Shown: positions 41,515 to 51,002 of the stretch, piece after piece
Numbering within the stretch: position 1 is the stretch's first letter
Layout: each line of letters opens with the position of its first letter
NCBI GenBank assembly: GCA_029256015.1
Contig: JAQSYQ010000006.1
Location: forward strand, 1 to 64,000
From: Gammaproteobacteria bacterium
GTDB lineage: Bacteria; Pseudomonadota; Gammaproteobacteria; Francisellales; CACEW01
Reading direction: 5' to 3'
DNA: 64,000 bases
Program-made: the position numbers and the translations under genes
Notes under the pieces: generated by a model
What the model saw: only the letters and a program-made list of their open reading frames with translations
What the model was told of the DNA's origin: nothing
The model's database searches: none

Positions 41515-43517
41515 AAAAATTCGAATTAAATACTCCTTATCAGCCGGCAGGCGACCAACCCAAAGCGATTAGCAGCCTGATTGAAGGCTTAAATGATGGC
41601 TTGGCCCATCAGGTTTTGCTTGGAGTCACGGGCTCGGGTAAAACCTTTACCATAGCCAATGTCATTGAAAAAGTGCAAAGGCCCACGCTTATTTTGGTCC
41701 ATAACAAAACTTTAGCAGCGCAGTTTTATGGAGAGATGAAGGCTTTTTTCCCAAAAAATGCGGTAGAGTATTTTGTTTCTTATTACGATTACTATCAGCC
41801 TGAGGCCTATGTGCCGGTTTCTGATACCTATATTGAAAAAGATGCCTCAATCAATGAACATATCGAGCAAATGAGGCTGTCTGCTACCAAAGCCTTATTG
41901 GAATATAACGATACTATTATTGTCGCAACGGTTTCTGCCATTTATGGATTGGGTGATCCTAAGTCTTATATGAAAATGGTGTTGGTATTAAGCCGTGGCG
42001 AGACGGTAAACCAAAGACAAATTTTACAAAGACTCGCAGAGCTCCAATACGCTCGAAATGATCTAGCCTTTGAAAGAGCCACTTATCGAGTCCGAGGCGA
42101 TGTAATTGATATTTTCCCGGCTGAATCGGAAAAAGAAGCAGTCAGGGTGGAGCTGTTTGGCGATGAAGTAGAAAACATCAGCTTTTTTGACCCTTTAACC
42201 GGGGAAGTGCTAAGAAAAGTTCCCAGGGTGACTATTTATCCAAAAAGCCATTATGTGACCCCAAGGCAAACTTTGCTGGATATGGTCGATGCGGTAAAAA
42301 TCGAATTGAGAGACCGCTTGGAAGAGCTTCGTTCTCAAAATAAATTATTGGAAGCCCAGCGCCTGGAACAAAGGACCAAGTTTGATATGGAGATGGTTTT
42401 AGAATTGGGTTACTGCTCAGGAATCGAAAACTATTCCCGCTATTTATCTGGCCGTAAGGCCGGCGAGCCTCCCCCCACTTTGTTGGACTATTTGCCCAGC
42501 AACTCCTTGCTTGTCATCGATGAGTCGCATGTGACCGTTCCTCAATTGGGAGCCATGTATAAAGGCGACCGATCCCGCAAAGAAAACTTAGTCACCTATG
42601 GCTTTAGATTGCCCTCGGCTTTAGATAACCGACCTTTAAAATTTGAAGAATTTAAAGAGATTTCCCCTCAATGTATTTATGTTTCAGCCACTCCGGGCAA
42701 TTATGAGCTTGAAAAAGCCGATAGCATTGCCGAGCAGGTGGTCCGCCCAACCGGATTAATTGACCCTGAGATTGAAATAAGGCCCGTGAGTACTCAGGTA
42801 GATGACGTGCTTTCTGAGATAAGAGTCAGGGCTAAGAAAAACGAGCGGGTCCTAATTACGACTTTAACTAAAAGGATGTCAGAAGACCTGACCGATTATT
42901 TAAACGAGCATGATGTCAAAGTCCGCTACCTGCATTCCGATATTGATACTGTAGAGCGAGTTGAAATTATCAGGGATTTAAGACTGGGTAAATTCGATGT
43001 CTTAGTCGGAATTAACTTGCTTAGAGAAGGCTTGGATTTGCCGGAAGTTTCATTGGTCGCCATTTTCGATGCGGATAAAGAAGGCTTTCTAAGATCGGAA
43101 CGCTCTCTCATTCAGACCATCGGAAGAGCGGCGAGAAATTTGCATGGCAAGGCCATTCTATACGCTGATAGAATCACCGATTCGATGAAAAAGGCGATAG
43201 AGGAAACAGACCGTCGGCGTGAGAAGCAAGTAGCCTTTAATAAAGAGCACGGCATTACGCCTAAAAGCATTCAGCGGGACATTCAGGACATTATGGAAGG
43301 GGCCTATTCCGATAAAAAAGGCCATGAAGGCGGTGCGACCAGAGTGGCTGAAAACCGGGCTAATTACGGTGCATTAACCCCAAATCAGGTAGCCAAACAA
43401 ATCAAATTATTGGAAAAACAAATGCGAGAGCATGCCAAAAACCTCGAATTTGAGCAGGCTGCAGCGGTGCGGGACCAAATAGTGGAGCTTGAGCAACTGT
43501 TCAAGCAGGATATTTAA
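41508..43517 (+). CDS. uvrB: Excinuclease ABC subunit B
   Basis: A 669-residue DNA-repair helicase-like protein (E. coli 673) that verifies lesions with UvrA and recruits UvrC. It has Walker [15 protein letters not shown], the beta-hairpin [17 protein letters not shown], the DEAD-type box [13 protein letters not shown], helicase motif [11 protein letters not shown], and the C-terminal UVR motif [20 protein letters not shown]. All expected parts are present. The start ATG lies inside the end of the GT9 gene. Confidence 0.98.
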   Translation: MVKKFELNTPYQPAGDQPKAISSLIEGLNDGLAHQVLLGVTGSGKTFTIANVIEKVQRPTLILVHNKTLAAQFYGEMKAFFPKNAVEYFVSYYDYYQPEAYVPVSDTYIEKDASINEHIEQMRLSATKALLEYNDTIIVATVSAIYGLGDPKSYMKMVLVLSRGETVNQRQILQRLAELQYARNDLAFERATYRVRGDVIDIFPAESEKEAVRVELFGDEVENISFFDPLTGEVLRKVPRVTIYPKSHYVTPRQTLLDMVDAVKIELRDRLEELRSQNKLLEAQRLEQRTKFDMEMVLELGYCSGIENYSRYLSGRKAGEPPPTLLDYLPSNSLLVIDESHVTVPQLGAMYKGDRSRKENLVTYGFRLPSALDNRPLKFEEFKEISPQCIYVSATPGNYELEKADSIAEQVVRPTGLIDPEIEIRPVSTQVDDVLSEIRVRAKKNERVLITTLTKRMSEDLTDYLNEHDVKVRYLHSDIDTVERVEIIRDLRLGKFDVLVGINLLREGLDLPEVSLVAIFDADKEGFLRSERSLIQTIGRAARNLHGKAILYADRITDSMKKAIEETDRRREKQVAFNKEHGITPKSIQRDIQDIMEGAYSDKKGHEGGATRVAENRANYGALTPNQVAKQIKLLEKQMREHAKNLEFEQAAAVRDQIVELEQLFKQDI

Positions 43518-43596
43518 TAGGCAATGACTCTCTTGTCTTTTGGGCAATTAGGGTGATAATAATTTTTGCAATCCCTATAAGCCAAAGGAGACAGCA

Positions 43597-43824
43597 ATGC
43601 GTAAGTACCTTTCAAATAAAGCTTTTTGGTTGAAATCATCAGCAGTCGCCGTTGTATTGTGGTTGTTTATTAGTGCCGCGATGTTCCATTTTTTTAGTTT
43701 GATGGCTTTGTTCTGGTTTTTCGTGATCGGTGCAGGAATGCTGGCCTTTGTTCTAAATGCCATTCCATTTTTGTATGAGGCCTTTAACAAAGATGTAGAT
43801 CCATTAACTAATACACTTTATTAG
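43597..43824 (+). CDS. Small two-helix membrane protein
   Basis: A 75-residue protein with AAAGGAGACAGCA before the ATG. Two hydrophobic helices are clear: SSAVAVVLWLFISAAMFHFF and MALFWFFVIGAGMLAFVLNA. The N-terminus is basic and the tail acidic. I do not recognise a family and see no functional motif. It stands alone between uvrB and the convergent ankyrin gene, 5 bases from the latter's end. Confidence 0.65.
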   Translation: MRKYLSNKAFWLKSSAVAVVLWLFISAAMFHFFSLMALFWFFVIGAGMLAFVLNAIPFLYEAFNKDVDPLTNTLY

Positions 43825-43829
43825 CCTAA

Positions 43830-45473
43830 TTAACCGCCGGCCTTTGGGCCATCTAACTGGTTCCTATAGGCTGCTTGGGTCTTGCTTTTTTTTGCTGCAA
43901 AAAAGGCTTGAGGCAAGCTTTGATTAGTTTTCTCTGCATTGGCTGATTTGCCAAATAGGGCAGTTAAGGCAGTTCGCAATATTTGAAAGCCGATTTTATA
44001 ATGGGATTGGTTTACAGCAAGCTTAAATGCAGCGAAGTACGTTACGGCTTTAAATTGAATTTGTGCTGCTGTTAGTAAAGTTTGGGCTGCTTTAAGCTGC
44101 CCCGATTGAATAGCAATATCAATAGCTGACTGGCCTTGTTTATTTAGGGCAAAGGGATTGGCCCCTTTTTCTAGCAGCAAACTTATCATAGCTGGATTAG
44201 CCTTCTGTGCAGCCAGCATTAGGGCAGTGCGACCGCTAACTGATGTTAAATTAGGATTGGCCTTATGTTCAAGCAGCAATCTTGCCATGGAGAGGTTGTT
44301 ATTAAAAACAGCTTCCATCAAAGGAGTTGCGCCTCTTGCATCGGCTACATTAGGATTGGCCCCATGCTCAAGCAGCAGTTTTGCCATTGCTCCATTGTCT
44401 AAATTGACAGCGGTTCTTAATAAGCTCTGGCCTTGTGCATTGATTTCATTTGGGTCTGAACCATACTCAAGCAGAATTTTAGCAATAGCTTCATTTCCAC
44501 TGTGCACTGCGGTGTTGAGCGCTGTACAACCGAGGCTGTTTTTAGCATCAGCTATTGCGCCATATTCTAGTAATGCCTTCACAGTTGCCTCATCTTTGCT
44601 GATAGATGCGAGATCTAGTGGGCTCATGTATATGCTCTTGCCAGAATTACTGTCAAAGGACACTGTCGCTTGAATATTAGGGTCAGCTCCTTTTTTCAGA
44701 AGGCTTCTGACTATTTCCGCATTGCCAGCTAACGCCGCCATACATAAAGGGCTAAAACCGTCCCATAGAGTTGAGCGCTCTATGTTAGGCTCATTTGCTA
44801 AGAACTCATCGACTACTTCTGCTGCATTTTGATAATGACTTTCGGGTTTGTCTGTTCTATCAAATACATTGATTTCAAGAGGAAGAAACTTGCTTTGATT
44901 TTCAGCAGGTAAAAGTTCCATGGCATTTTGAATAGAAACAGCAGCTTGGCTAGCCGTTGAATCAGTCGTCTCAAAACGGTTATTAGGGTCATAACAGTAA
45001 TATTTCCCCTCGTTTTTATAAACAGCAATAGCATGCAAATTAGATCGAATTAGGATCATTTTTTGATTAGGTATGTCTTCCAGAATTTTGCTAAGCTCTG
45101 CTTGAGTAAATGAAAAGGCTATATTGAACTCACGACGAAGTTGGGGCTCCCCTCGCTCTCTTACCATTTCAATAGAACGATCTAATCTGGATTGGGTCAT
45201 GTTTTGCATAAATTGACCAGGCATGTTTAGCAGATGTATCTTTTCGATAAATCTGTCAATAGTAGGATCAGATTTGCCGTTATCCTCTTTACTAAGAATG
45301 TATTTTATCTGACTAAAAAATTCATCATGCTTATTCTGAGTTTGGGCATATAAATAAAGACTGGCCAAGCCGTTACAGTAGCCGGCTGTATCAAGAAGCG
45401 GCCTAGCTTGAGACTGAAGATAGCTATTTAACTTAGCTATCAGGGTGGTTTGATCAGCGGCTTCAAAAGCCAT
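43830..45473 (-). CDS. Papain-like (YopT/C58-type) protease domain with ankyrin repeats
   Basis: 547 residues from the ATG at 45473, which has GGAG 6 bases upstream; another ATG lies four codons earlier. Residues ~1-210 carry a cysteine-protease-like pattern: TAGYCNGLASLYLYA with candidate Cys33, RSNLHAIAVYKNEGKYY with candidate His147, and YCYDPNNRF with candidate Asp162. This Cys...H-A...Y-D-P-N layout resembles the C58 family and the protease-like domain I associate with Legionella LegA7. Residues ~235-480 are about eight ankyrin repeats (SLLRTAVNLDNGAMAKLLLE, TPLMEAVFNNNLSMARLLLE). A basic tail ends DGPKAGG. Likely a Dot/Icm effector; catalysis is inferred. Confidence 0.8.
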   Translation of the reverse strand: MAFEAADQTTLIAKLNSYLQSQARPLLDTAGYCNGLASLYLYAQTQNKHDEFFSQIKYILSKEDNGKSDPTIDRFIEKIHLLNMPGQFMQNMTQSRLDRSIEMVRERGEPQLRREFNIAFSFTQAELSKILEDIPNQKMILIRSNLHAIAVYKNEGKYYCYDPNNRFETTDSTASQAAVSIQNAMELLPAENQSKFLPLEINVFDRTDKPESHYQNAAEVVDEFLANEPNIERSTLWDGFSPLCMAALAGNAEIVRSLLKKGADPNIQATVSFDSNSGKSIYMSPLDLASISKDEATVKALLEYGAIADAKNSLGCTALNTAVHSGNEAIAKILLEYGSDPNEINAQGQSLLRTAVNLDNGAMAKLLLEHGANPNVADARGATPLMEAVFNNNLSMARLLLEHKANPNLTSVSGRTALMLAAQKANPAMISLLLEKGANPFALNKQGQSAIDIAIQSGQLKAAQTLLTAAQIQFKAVTYFAAFKLAVNQSHYKIGFQILRTALTALFGKSANAEKTNQSLPQAFFAAKKSKTQAAYRNQLDGPKAGG

Positions 45474-45570
45474 ACAGCACTCCATCGCTCTATTTTTATT
45501 ATTTATTCTATATAATTATAGACGATGTTTTGCTGGAATTTAGCGCAATATTATATAAATTTATAGGTAA

Positions 45571-46896
45571 TTAAACTGGGTTACGACCTATTGAATAGTA
45601 GTGAATTCCAAGTTGTTTCATATTGTCAGGATCATATAAATTGCGTCCATCAAATATCACTGGAGTTTTAAGCTTTTGTTTGATTAAGTCAAAGTCTGGG
45701 CTCTTGAACAAGGTCCACTCGGTAACGACGATCAAAGCATCCGCATTGTCCAAAGCATTTTCGGCATGTTCGCATAGCTTTAAATCATCTCTTTTGCCAT
45801 AGGCTTTGGCAATATTTGGCATGGCTTCAGGGTCATAGGCCTGAACTTTAGCGCCTAGTTTCCATAAGCCTTCTATTAATGTTCGGCTGGCCGCATCTCT
45901 GATATCGTCTGTATTGGGCTTAAAAGCAAGGCCCCAGATTGCAAAGGTTTTAGCTTTAACATCGCCGAAGTGTTGCGTAATTTTTTCTAAAAGTACATGC
46001 TTTTGGCGATCATTGACTTCATGCACTGCTTCTAGGATTTGAGTATGGTAGCCATGTACTTTGGCAGTATGCTGAAGTGCAAGCACATCTTTCGGGAAGC
46101 AAGAGCCGCCATAGCCGCATCCTGGATAAATAAAGGAATAGCCGATTCTCGCATCTGAACCAATACCATGCCTTACATGCTCGATATCAGCTCCGACTTT
46201 TTCAGCGATTCGGCTCATTTCATTCATAAAGCTGATTTTGGTTGCCAGCATGGCATTCGCCGCATATTTAGTCAGCTCAGCTGAGCGAACATCCATAATG
46301 ATGATCTTTTCATGGTTACGGTTAAATGGAGCATAAAGTGAACGCATTTTTTCAGTGGCCTGCTCTGAATTGGAGCCAATTACCACTCTATCCGGCCTCA
46401 TGCAGTCAGTAATAGCCGAGCCTTCTTTTAAAAACTCAGGGTTAGAAACCACATCAAATTGAATATTAAGGCCGCGTTTATTGAGCTCAGCCTGAATAAT
46501 TTCTTTAACTTGATCTGCTGTGCCAACAGGCACTGTAGATTTATTGACTATTACTCGGTATTCGGTCATGTGCTGGCCAATGGTTTTGGCCACTTCATGA
46601 ACATAACGCATATCGGCAGAGCCATCCTCAGAAGGAGGGGTCCCAACCGCAATAAATAAAATTTGGCTATTTTGAATGGCAGAAGCTGCATCGGTTGTGA
46701 AATGTAGCCGCTGTTCAGATATGTTTTTACTCAATAGTTCAGTTAAGCCTGGCTCGTAAATCGGGCTTTGGGCTTGCTTGAGTTTAGCTACCCTGGCCTC
46801 ATCGATATCCACGCATGTTACATGATTGCCTACTTCGGCAAAACAAGTTCCTGTAACAAGGCCTACATAACCTGAGCCAAATAACGCAATTTTCAT
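45571..46896 (-). CDS. ugd: UDP-glucose 6-dehydrogenase
   Basis: A 441-residue NAD-dependent enzyme that oxidises UDP-glucose twice to UDP-glucuronate. It has [20 protein letters not shown] at the start, [16 protein letters not shown], the catalytic Cys loop [16 protein letters not shown], and [15 protein letters not shown] in the C-terminal domain. Length is typical for the bacterial single-chain type. The next gene upstream on the same strand uses the product; the two genes abut with no spacing. Confidence 0.96.
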   Translation of the reverse strand: MKIALFGSGYVGLVTGTCFAEVGNHVTCVDIDEARVAKLKQAQSPIYEPGLTELLSKNISEQRLHFTTDAASAIQNSQILFIAVGTPPSEDGSADMRYVHEVAKTIGQHMTEYRVIVNKSTVPVGTADQVKEIIQAELNKRGLNIQFDVVSNPEFLKEGSAITDCMRPDRVVIGSNSEQATEKMRSLYAPFNRNHEKIIIMDVRSAELTKYAANAMLATKISFMNEMSRIAEKVGADIEHVRHGIGSDARIGYSFIYPGCGYGGSCFPKDVLALQHTAKVHGYHTQILEAVHEVNDRQKHVLLEKITQHFGDVKAKTFAIWGLAFKPNTDDIRDAASRTLIEGLWKLGAKVQAYDPEAMPNIAKAYGKRDDLKLCEHAENALDNADALIVVTEWTLFKSPDFDLIKQKLKTPVIFDGRNLYDPDNMKQLGIHYYSIGRNPV

Positions 46897-47937
46897 TTAG
46901 GATACCAATTTTTCTTCTGGGTGAGCTAAATGATAATCAAGGGTAAGCTTTAAAGCTTCTTCCATGCCGAATTTGGGCTCCCAGTTTAAATGCTTTTTAG
47001 CATTTTCAATGGCTGGAACTCGGCTTGAAACATCTTGATAGCCTTTGCCGTAATATTGTTCTGCACTGACTTCAATGATTTTAGTTTTTTGAGCGCGCTC
47101 TTTATAAGCAGGGTAAGCAGAAACAGCTTTGACCAGCATTTCGGCCAGCTCTTTGATCGAAAAGTCGTTTTTAGGGTTGCCCAAGTTAAAGATACGGCGG
47201 TTAGCTTCATCATTACGGCGTTCAATAATTTTAATTAAAGCATCGATACCGTCATCAATATAGGTAAAGCAACGGCGCTGCGCACCACCTTCTACTAGCT
47301 GAATATCTTTGCCTTGAATAATATTACCAATAAATTGGGTTAATACTCGAGCACTGCCTTCTTTGGGCACCAGAATATTGTCCAATTTAGCGCCGATCCA
47401 GTTGAAGGGTCTAAATAAAGTGTAGTTTAAGCCAGCCTTATCACCATAAGCGTAAATGACTCTGTCCATTAGCTGCTTGCTGCAAGAATAAATCCATCTT
47501 TGCTTATTGATCGGGCCTAATACCAATGAACTGGTTTCCTCATCAAAAGGGACATCGGGGCTCATGCCATAGACTTCTGAGGTAGAAGGGAAAATCACGT
47601 GCTTTTTGTATTTCACACATTGGCGAATAATGGAAAGGTTGGCTTCAAAATCCAGTTCAAATACATAAAGCGGGTCGGAAACATAGACACTTGGAGTTGC
47701 CACGGCCACTAAGGGCAAGACCACGTCGCATTTGCGGATATGGTATTCAATCCATTCTTTGTTAATGGTGATATCACCTTCTACAAAATGAAAGCGCTCG
47801 TGATTGACGCAGCCTTCCAATTTATGGGTGCCTAAGTCCATTCCATAAATTTCCCAATTGGTATCTTTTAAAATGCGTTCACACAAAGAGCTGCCGATAA
47901 AGCCGTTTACACCCAAAATTAATATTTTCAATGCCAT
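46897..47937 (-). CDS. ArnA-type UDP-glucuronate decarboxylase (dehydrogenase half only)
   Basis: A 346-residue SDR protein matching the C-terminal half of ArnA. It shows ILGVNGFIGSSLCERILKDT, FHFVEGDITINKEWIEYHIR, VVLPLVAVATPSVY, the catalytic FPSTSEVYGMSPD with Ser-Glu and Tyr, and YSCSKQLMDRVIYAYG. It converts UDP-glucuronate to the UDP-4-keto-pentose and may reduce it to UDP-xylose, as the stand-alone enzymes do. The N-terminal formyltransferase half of ArnA is absent, and no ArnB aminotransferase is nearby. It forms an operon with ugd and an ArnC-like gene. Confidence 0.92.
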   Translation of the reverse strand: MALKILILGVNGFIGSSLCERILKDTNWEIYGMDLGTHKLEGCVNHERFHFVEGDITINKEWIEYHIRKCDVVLPLVAVATPSVYVSDPLYVFELDFEANLSIIRQCVKYKKHVIFPSTSEVYGMSPDVPFDEETSSLVLGPINKQRWIYSCSKQLMDRVIYAYGDKAGLNYTLFRPFNWIGAKLDNILVPKEGSARVLTQFIGNIIQGKDIQLVEGGAQRRCFTYIDDGIDALIKIIERRNDEANRRIFNLGNPKNDFSIKELAEMLVKAVSAYPAYKERAQKTKIIEVSAEQYYGKGYQDVSSRVPAIENAKKHLNWEPKFGMEEALKLTLDYHLAHPEEKLVS

Positions 47938-47945
47938 TCTGAATC

Positions 47946-48890
47946 CTATATTTGATCTGTTTTATCTTGCAAAATATGCTTCACTATATAGCGAGGTCTT
48001 TTACGGACTTCTTCGTATATGCGCCCGATATATTCACCCACAATTCCTAAGCCCATCAGTAGAATTCCTACCAAAAAGTACATGATAGCAAATAAGGTGA
48101 AGACTCCTTGCACATCAGGTCCATGAATTATACGGCTTAGCATCAAATAGATAAATAAAATGAGGCTCAAAAAAGCAATAATAAAGCCGAATATAGTAAA
48201 TGCCTCTAAAGGAGCTCTTGAGAAGTTAGCAAAGAAATCAAAGTTATAGCGAATCAGTTTATAAAAATTGTAATTAGATTCACCGGCTTCACGCGCTGCA
48301 TGGCGTACAGGAACATCGGTTGGATTAGCAGCTAAACTCACCGCTAAAGCTGGAATAAAGGTAGAGCTTTCTTCGCAGGAAACCATATAGTCTACGATGC
48401 TGCGTTTATAAGCTCTTAACATGCAGCCTTCATCGGCCATATGAATTTTAGTAAGCTTATCTCGCAGAATGTTATGCAGTCTTGAGAAAAACTTGCGCCA
48501 GATTTTATCTTGGCGGTTCATTCTAATTCCGCCGACTACATCATGGCCCTTTTCAATGGCTTCAAGCAGTACAGGCATGTCTTCAGGATAGTTTTGCAGG
48601 TCAGCGTCCATAGTGAAGACTACGTCGCCTCGAACATGCTCAAATCCCGCCATAATAGCCATATGTTGGCCATAGTTACGGTTAAATTCTACTACTCTAA
48701 TTTCTTTAGGACGGCGCTCATGCAAGCTTTTTAGAATTTCACTAGAACGATCGCGGCTGCCATCATTAACCAAAATCACTTCAAAGGGTTTTTCCATGTG
48801 ATCAAGCGTTGTGATAAGGCGCTGATATAGGGTTTCCAGCGAAGCTTCTTCGTTATAAACCGGAATGACGACACTAATGTATGGCTTCAT
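47946..48890 (-). CDS. ArnC-like polyprenyl-phosphate glycosyltransferase (GT2)
   Basis: A 314-residue GT-A enzyme with two C-terminal membrane helices (~230-255 and ~268-292). It shows ISVVIPVYNEEASLETLYQR, VILVNDGSRDRS, FTMDADLQNYPEDMPVLLEA (DxD) and IGRIYEEVRKRPRYIV. This is the ArnC/DPM1-like group, which moves a sugar from UDP to undecaprenyl phosphate. The donor here is likely the pentose made by the two adjacent genes. First gene of the arn-like operon. Confidence 0.9.
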   Translation of the reverse strand: MKPYISVVIPVYNEEASLETLYQRLITTLDHMEKPFEVILVNDGSRDRSSEILKSLHERRPKEIRVVEFNRNYGQHMAIMAGFEHVRGDVVFTMDADLQNYPEDMPVLLEAIEKGHDVVGGIRMNRQDKIWRKFFSRLHNILRDKLTKIHMADEGCMLRAYKRSIVDYMVSCEESSTFIPALAVSLAANPTDVPVRHAAREAGESNYNFYKLIRYNFDFFANFSRAPLEAFTIFGFIIAFLSLILFIYLMLSRIIHGPDVQGVFTLFAIMYFLVGILLMGLGIVGEYIGRIYEEVRKRPRYIVKHILQDKTDQI

Positions 48891-49278
48891 TTACTGCTTC
48901 CAAAACTGTATTAATTAGCATAAGCCCAACATTGTATCAGAAATTTTTGAAATAGTGCTATTCTAAGATGAAGAAGGGATGTCTTGCTAGTCAGGAGACT
49001 CGTTATAGATAGCAAGCAAAAGAAAGGCTCGAAAAATCACTTTTTGCAGCTTTTTTCTATCTTAACGCTTTATATCAGCTTCAGCACTCTACATATACTT
49101 AGGGTGGGAGCAAATCGGCTTTTTCCGCAATTTATAAAAACCCCCTCTAAGTCCTACTTAGATCATTTTTTGGCTAAACAATGGTGGAATATATATAAAT
49201 TTAATTTATTGGATAATAATTTATAAAAAAACATAAAAATTGATCTATTATAATATAATAATACAAGGAAGTATCATT
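48891..49278. other. 388-base AT-rich intergenic region
   Basis: It separates the divergent arnC-like and SpvC-like genes. An 80-codon frame at 48984-49226 has no ribosome site and no recognisable pattern, so I do not call it. The last 90 bases are very AT-rich, with TATAAT at 49249-49254 about 30 bases before the ATG, a likely -10 box for the SpvC-like gene. AAGGAAG at 49265-49271 is its ribosome site. No repeats of families P or R are seen. Confidence 0.5.
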
Positions 49279-50082
49279 ATGTTCAGGAGCAGCTTAACAT
49301 TTTTTTACTGTAGGGGTAACAGAGCAGATGAAGGAGCGCATCAAGAGCCGCCTCCTGCCGCTGCTCCAGAAATTTTGCCTCCACCCGCAGGGGGCGCGGG
49401 CAATTTGGTGCCGGGGGTGCGCATTTTAGGGACTGATCTTGTAGAAAGTCATCCTGAAGTTTTTGGCTTTGCAAATATTACTGATCTAAAACTTGTGCGA
49501 GGGGATGCTTATCTCTCAGTTTGCGATGAGCGGTTCCATTATTTAACTAGAAGAGATTTAGCCTCTCATAGTGGCGCTTCGGAAAAAGGATGGAAGGCCC
49601 ATATCTCGGTTCCAAGCCCTGAATCATTTACCCATAACGATAACGTAGAATTAGCATGGAATGCGATTCTACCCATAGTGATAAAGTATGGATTGGGTCT
49701 TTGCAAAGTTATCCAAGATGAATACATTGGGCTTAAAAGTACCCAACCAGGCAAAGACATAACCCTTTATCAATTTACTTCGCCTGGTTTAGATTGGCAA
49801 AATATGTTAGTTGAAATTGAAGCAAAGTTGCGTAGTGTTTTTGCTGAAGCCAAAGGCCCAACTCCTAGAATTAGAAATGGTTTTGAAATATCTAATAATA
49901 AAGAACTCAGTATGCCCGGTAGTCTTTACATGTATTGTGCCTGTGACTCCTATGAGACATTAGCTGAAGCAGAAGCCCAAGCGGCTAGAGGTGACCGTGG
50001 TCCATTTAATGATATCAACCTAAGACCAAGTGTTAGAAGAGCTTGTGCTGAAGATTCCAGTCCAGCTCCAGGTGTATTATAA
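49279..50082 (+). CDS. Candidate effector with a SpvC/OspF-like motif layout
   Basis: A 267-residue protein; AAGGAAG at 49265-49271 lies 7 bases before ATG 49279, which decides the start. Residues ~20-42 are Pro/Ala/Gly-rich. The middle has WKAHISV (His108), GLCKVIQ (Lys143) and DITLYQF (Tyr164). Phosphothreonine lyases SpvC and OspF show FHIS(V/I), KWK(V/I) and FTLY with similar spacing (30 and 52 residues from the His there; 35 and 56 here). Overall identity is low, so the family call is tentative. If right, it would irreversibly inactivate host MAP kinases. No signal peptide; the tail is Pro-containing (SSPAPGVL). Confidence 0.55.
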   Translation: MFRSSLTFFYCRGNRADEGAHQEPPPAAAPEILPPPAGGAGNLVPGVRILGTDLVESHPEVFGFANITDLKLVRGDAYLSVCDERFHYLTRRDLASHSGASEKGWKAHISVPSPESFTHNDNVELAWNAILPIVIKYGLGLCKVIQDEYIGLKSTQPGKDITLYQFTSPGLDWQNMLVEIEAKLRSVFAEAKGPTPRIRNGFEISNNKELSMPGSLYMYCACDSYETLAEAEAQAARGDRGPFNDINLRPSVRRACAEDSSPAPGVL

Positions 50083-50106
50083 TGGAAAAAAGTTTAGGAG
50101 CTAAAA

Positions 50107-50478
50107 ATGCAGATTAATGCAATGGTAGAAGGCAATAGGCTAACTCTTACATGCGGTACAGAAGAAGACTATGGCACTATTGTTGAAGGTCTTCAAGCAG
50201 CTATTGAAATTATTTATAAATTAAAAGATTCCAGAGAAACCGCACCAAGAGGCTGTTTATATAAAATAGCAGATGAAAATCCAAAAAAATTGCGAGTGCT
50301 AATTGAAGATACATCTGGTGAGGTAGACCCTATAACAAAGCGCTTTAAAGGCATAGATCAGGTTTTAGCAACACTTCCCTCCTGTACTCTAACTAAAAAA
50401 GATGTTCTACCTTGTATGCAGACCCTAGAAGTTAGACCGGCTACAGGAGCAGGTTCTCAGGTTCCACCAAGATTATAG
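50107..50478 (+). CDS. Unknown small protein paired with the SpvC-like gene
   Basis: A 123-residue soluble protein beginning 24 bases after the previous stop, with TTAGGAGCTAAAA before the ATG. It starts MQINAMVEGNRLTLTCGTEE and has a strand-helix composition with Cys in GCLYKI, PSCTLTKK and VLPCMQT. The tail GAGSQVPPRL is Pro-rich like its neighbour. I know no family. It could be a chaperone-like partner or a second effector in the same transcript. Confidence 0.6.
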   Translation: MQINAMVEGNRLTLTCGTEEDYGTIVEGLQAAIEIIYKLKDSRETAPRGCLYKIADENPKKLRVLIEDTSGEVDPITKRFKGIDQVLATLPSCTLTKKDVLPCMQTLEVRPATGAGSQVPPRL

Positions 50479-50498
50479 ATACTAAATCATTAGTGGAT

Positions 50499-50864
50499 TT
50501 AAGCCGGCCTAGCAATGAGATAGACGCCGATAATAATCACGCCGATTCCGATTATTCGACTTAAAGATAGGTCTTCTCCAAATAAATAATAGGCAGCTAC
50601 AGCATTCACGATATAGCCAATGCTGAGCATTGGATAAGCGAAGCTGACTTCTACTCGAGAAAGAACCAGCAGCCAAACTAATACGCTAAAAACATAGCAG
50701 CATAACCCTCCTAAAATAAAAGGATTGGTGGCCGCCTGCAAACCGATTGGCAAAGCATTGTGAAGGCTAAAGCTAAAATGTCCAATTCGGTCCATACCGC
50801 CTTTGAGCAGCAATTGCGCTCCAGCGTTAAGAAAAACTCCTAATAAAATTAATGCGAACATCAT
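50499..50864 (-). CDS. EmrE/ArnE-like small multidrug-resistance-fold flippase
   Basis: A 121-residue four-helix membrane protein (MMFALILLGVFLNAGAQLLL, PFILGGLCCYVFSVLVWLLV, FAYPMLSIGYIVNAVAAYYL, RIIGIGVIIIGVYLIA). CTAGGAG at 7 bases before the ATG at 50864 decides the start; an upstream TTG lies in a repeat. ArnE/ArnF of this fold flip undecaprenyl-phosphate-Ara4N across the inner membrane; usually two subunits are needed, and only one is seen. The arnT-like gene directly upstream on the same strand supports a flippase role. Confidence 0.85.
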   Translation of the reverse strand: MMFALILLGVFLNAGAQLLLKGGMDRIGHFSFSLHNALPIGLQAATNPFILGGLCCYVFSVLVWLLVLSRVEVSFAYPMLSIGYIVNAVAAYYLFGEDLSLSRIIGIGVIIIGVYLIARPA

Positions 50865-50887
50865 GTGAACACTCCTAGAAATTGATG

Positions 50888-51002
50888 GTTTATCGCCAGG
50901 CAATTTGATTTTAAGAATCGCAGTGTATAACTAATATATAAGGCTCGCAAGAATCAAAACAGCTCTGTTTGGCGATAATAGAGCAATTTATAGATTGCCC
51001 AT
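50888..51002. repeat. Long imperfect palindrome at the arnT-like stop codon (family P, copy 5)
   Basis: TTTATCGCCA near the left pairs with TGGCGATAA near the right, with GATTTTAAGAATC and GAATCAAAAC inside. The centre reads GTGTATAACTAATATATAAG, the reverse of the GTATTAGTTATACAC centre of copy 1. On the minus strand it starts TAATGGGCAAT, of which TAA is the stop of the arnT-like gene. It occupies the gap to the flippase gene. Confidence 0.8.

Noticed and set aside
44158..44673. 171-codon open frame on the + strand
   Set aside because: It is the antisense of the ankyrin repeats; periodic coding on one strand often leaves open frames on the other.
48984..49226. 80-codon open frame upstream of the SpvC-like gene
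   Set aside because: No ribosome site, no recognisable motif, and it runs into the AT-rich promoter region of the next gene.
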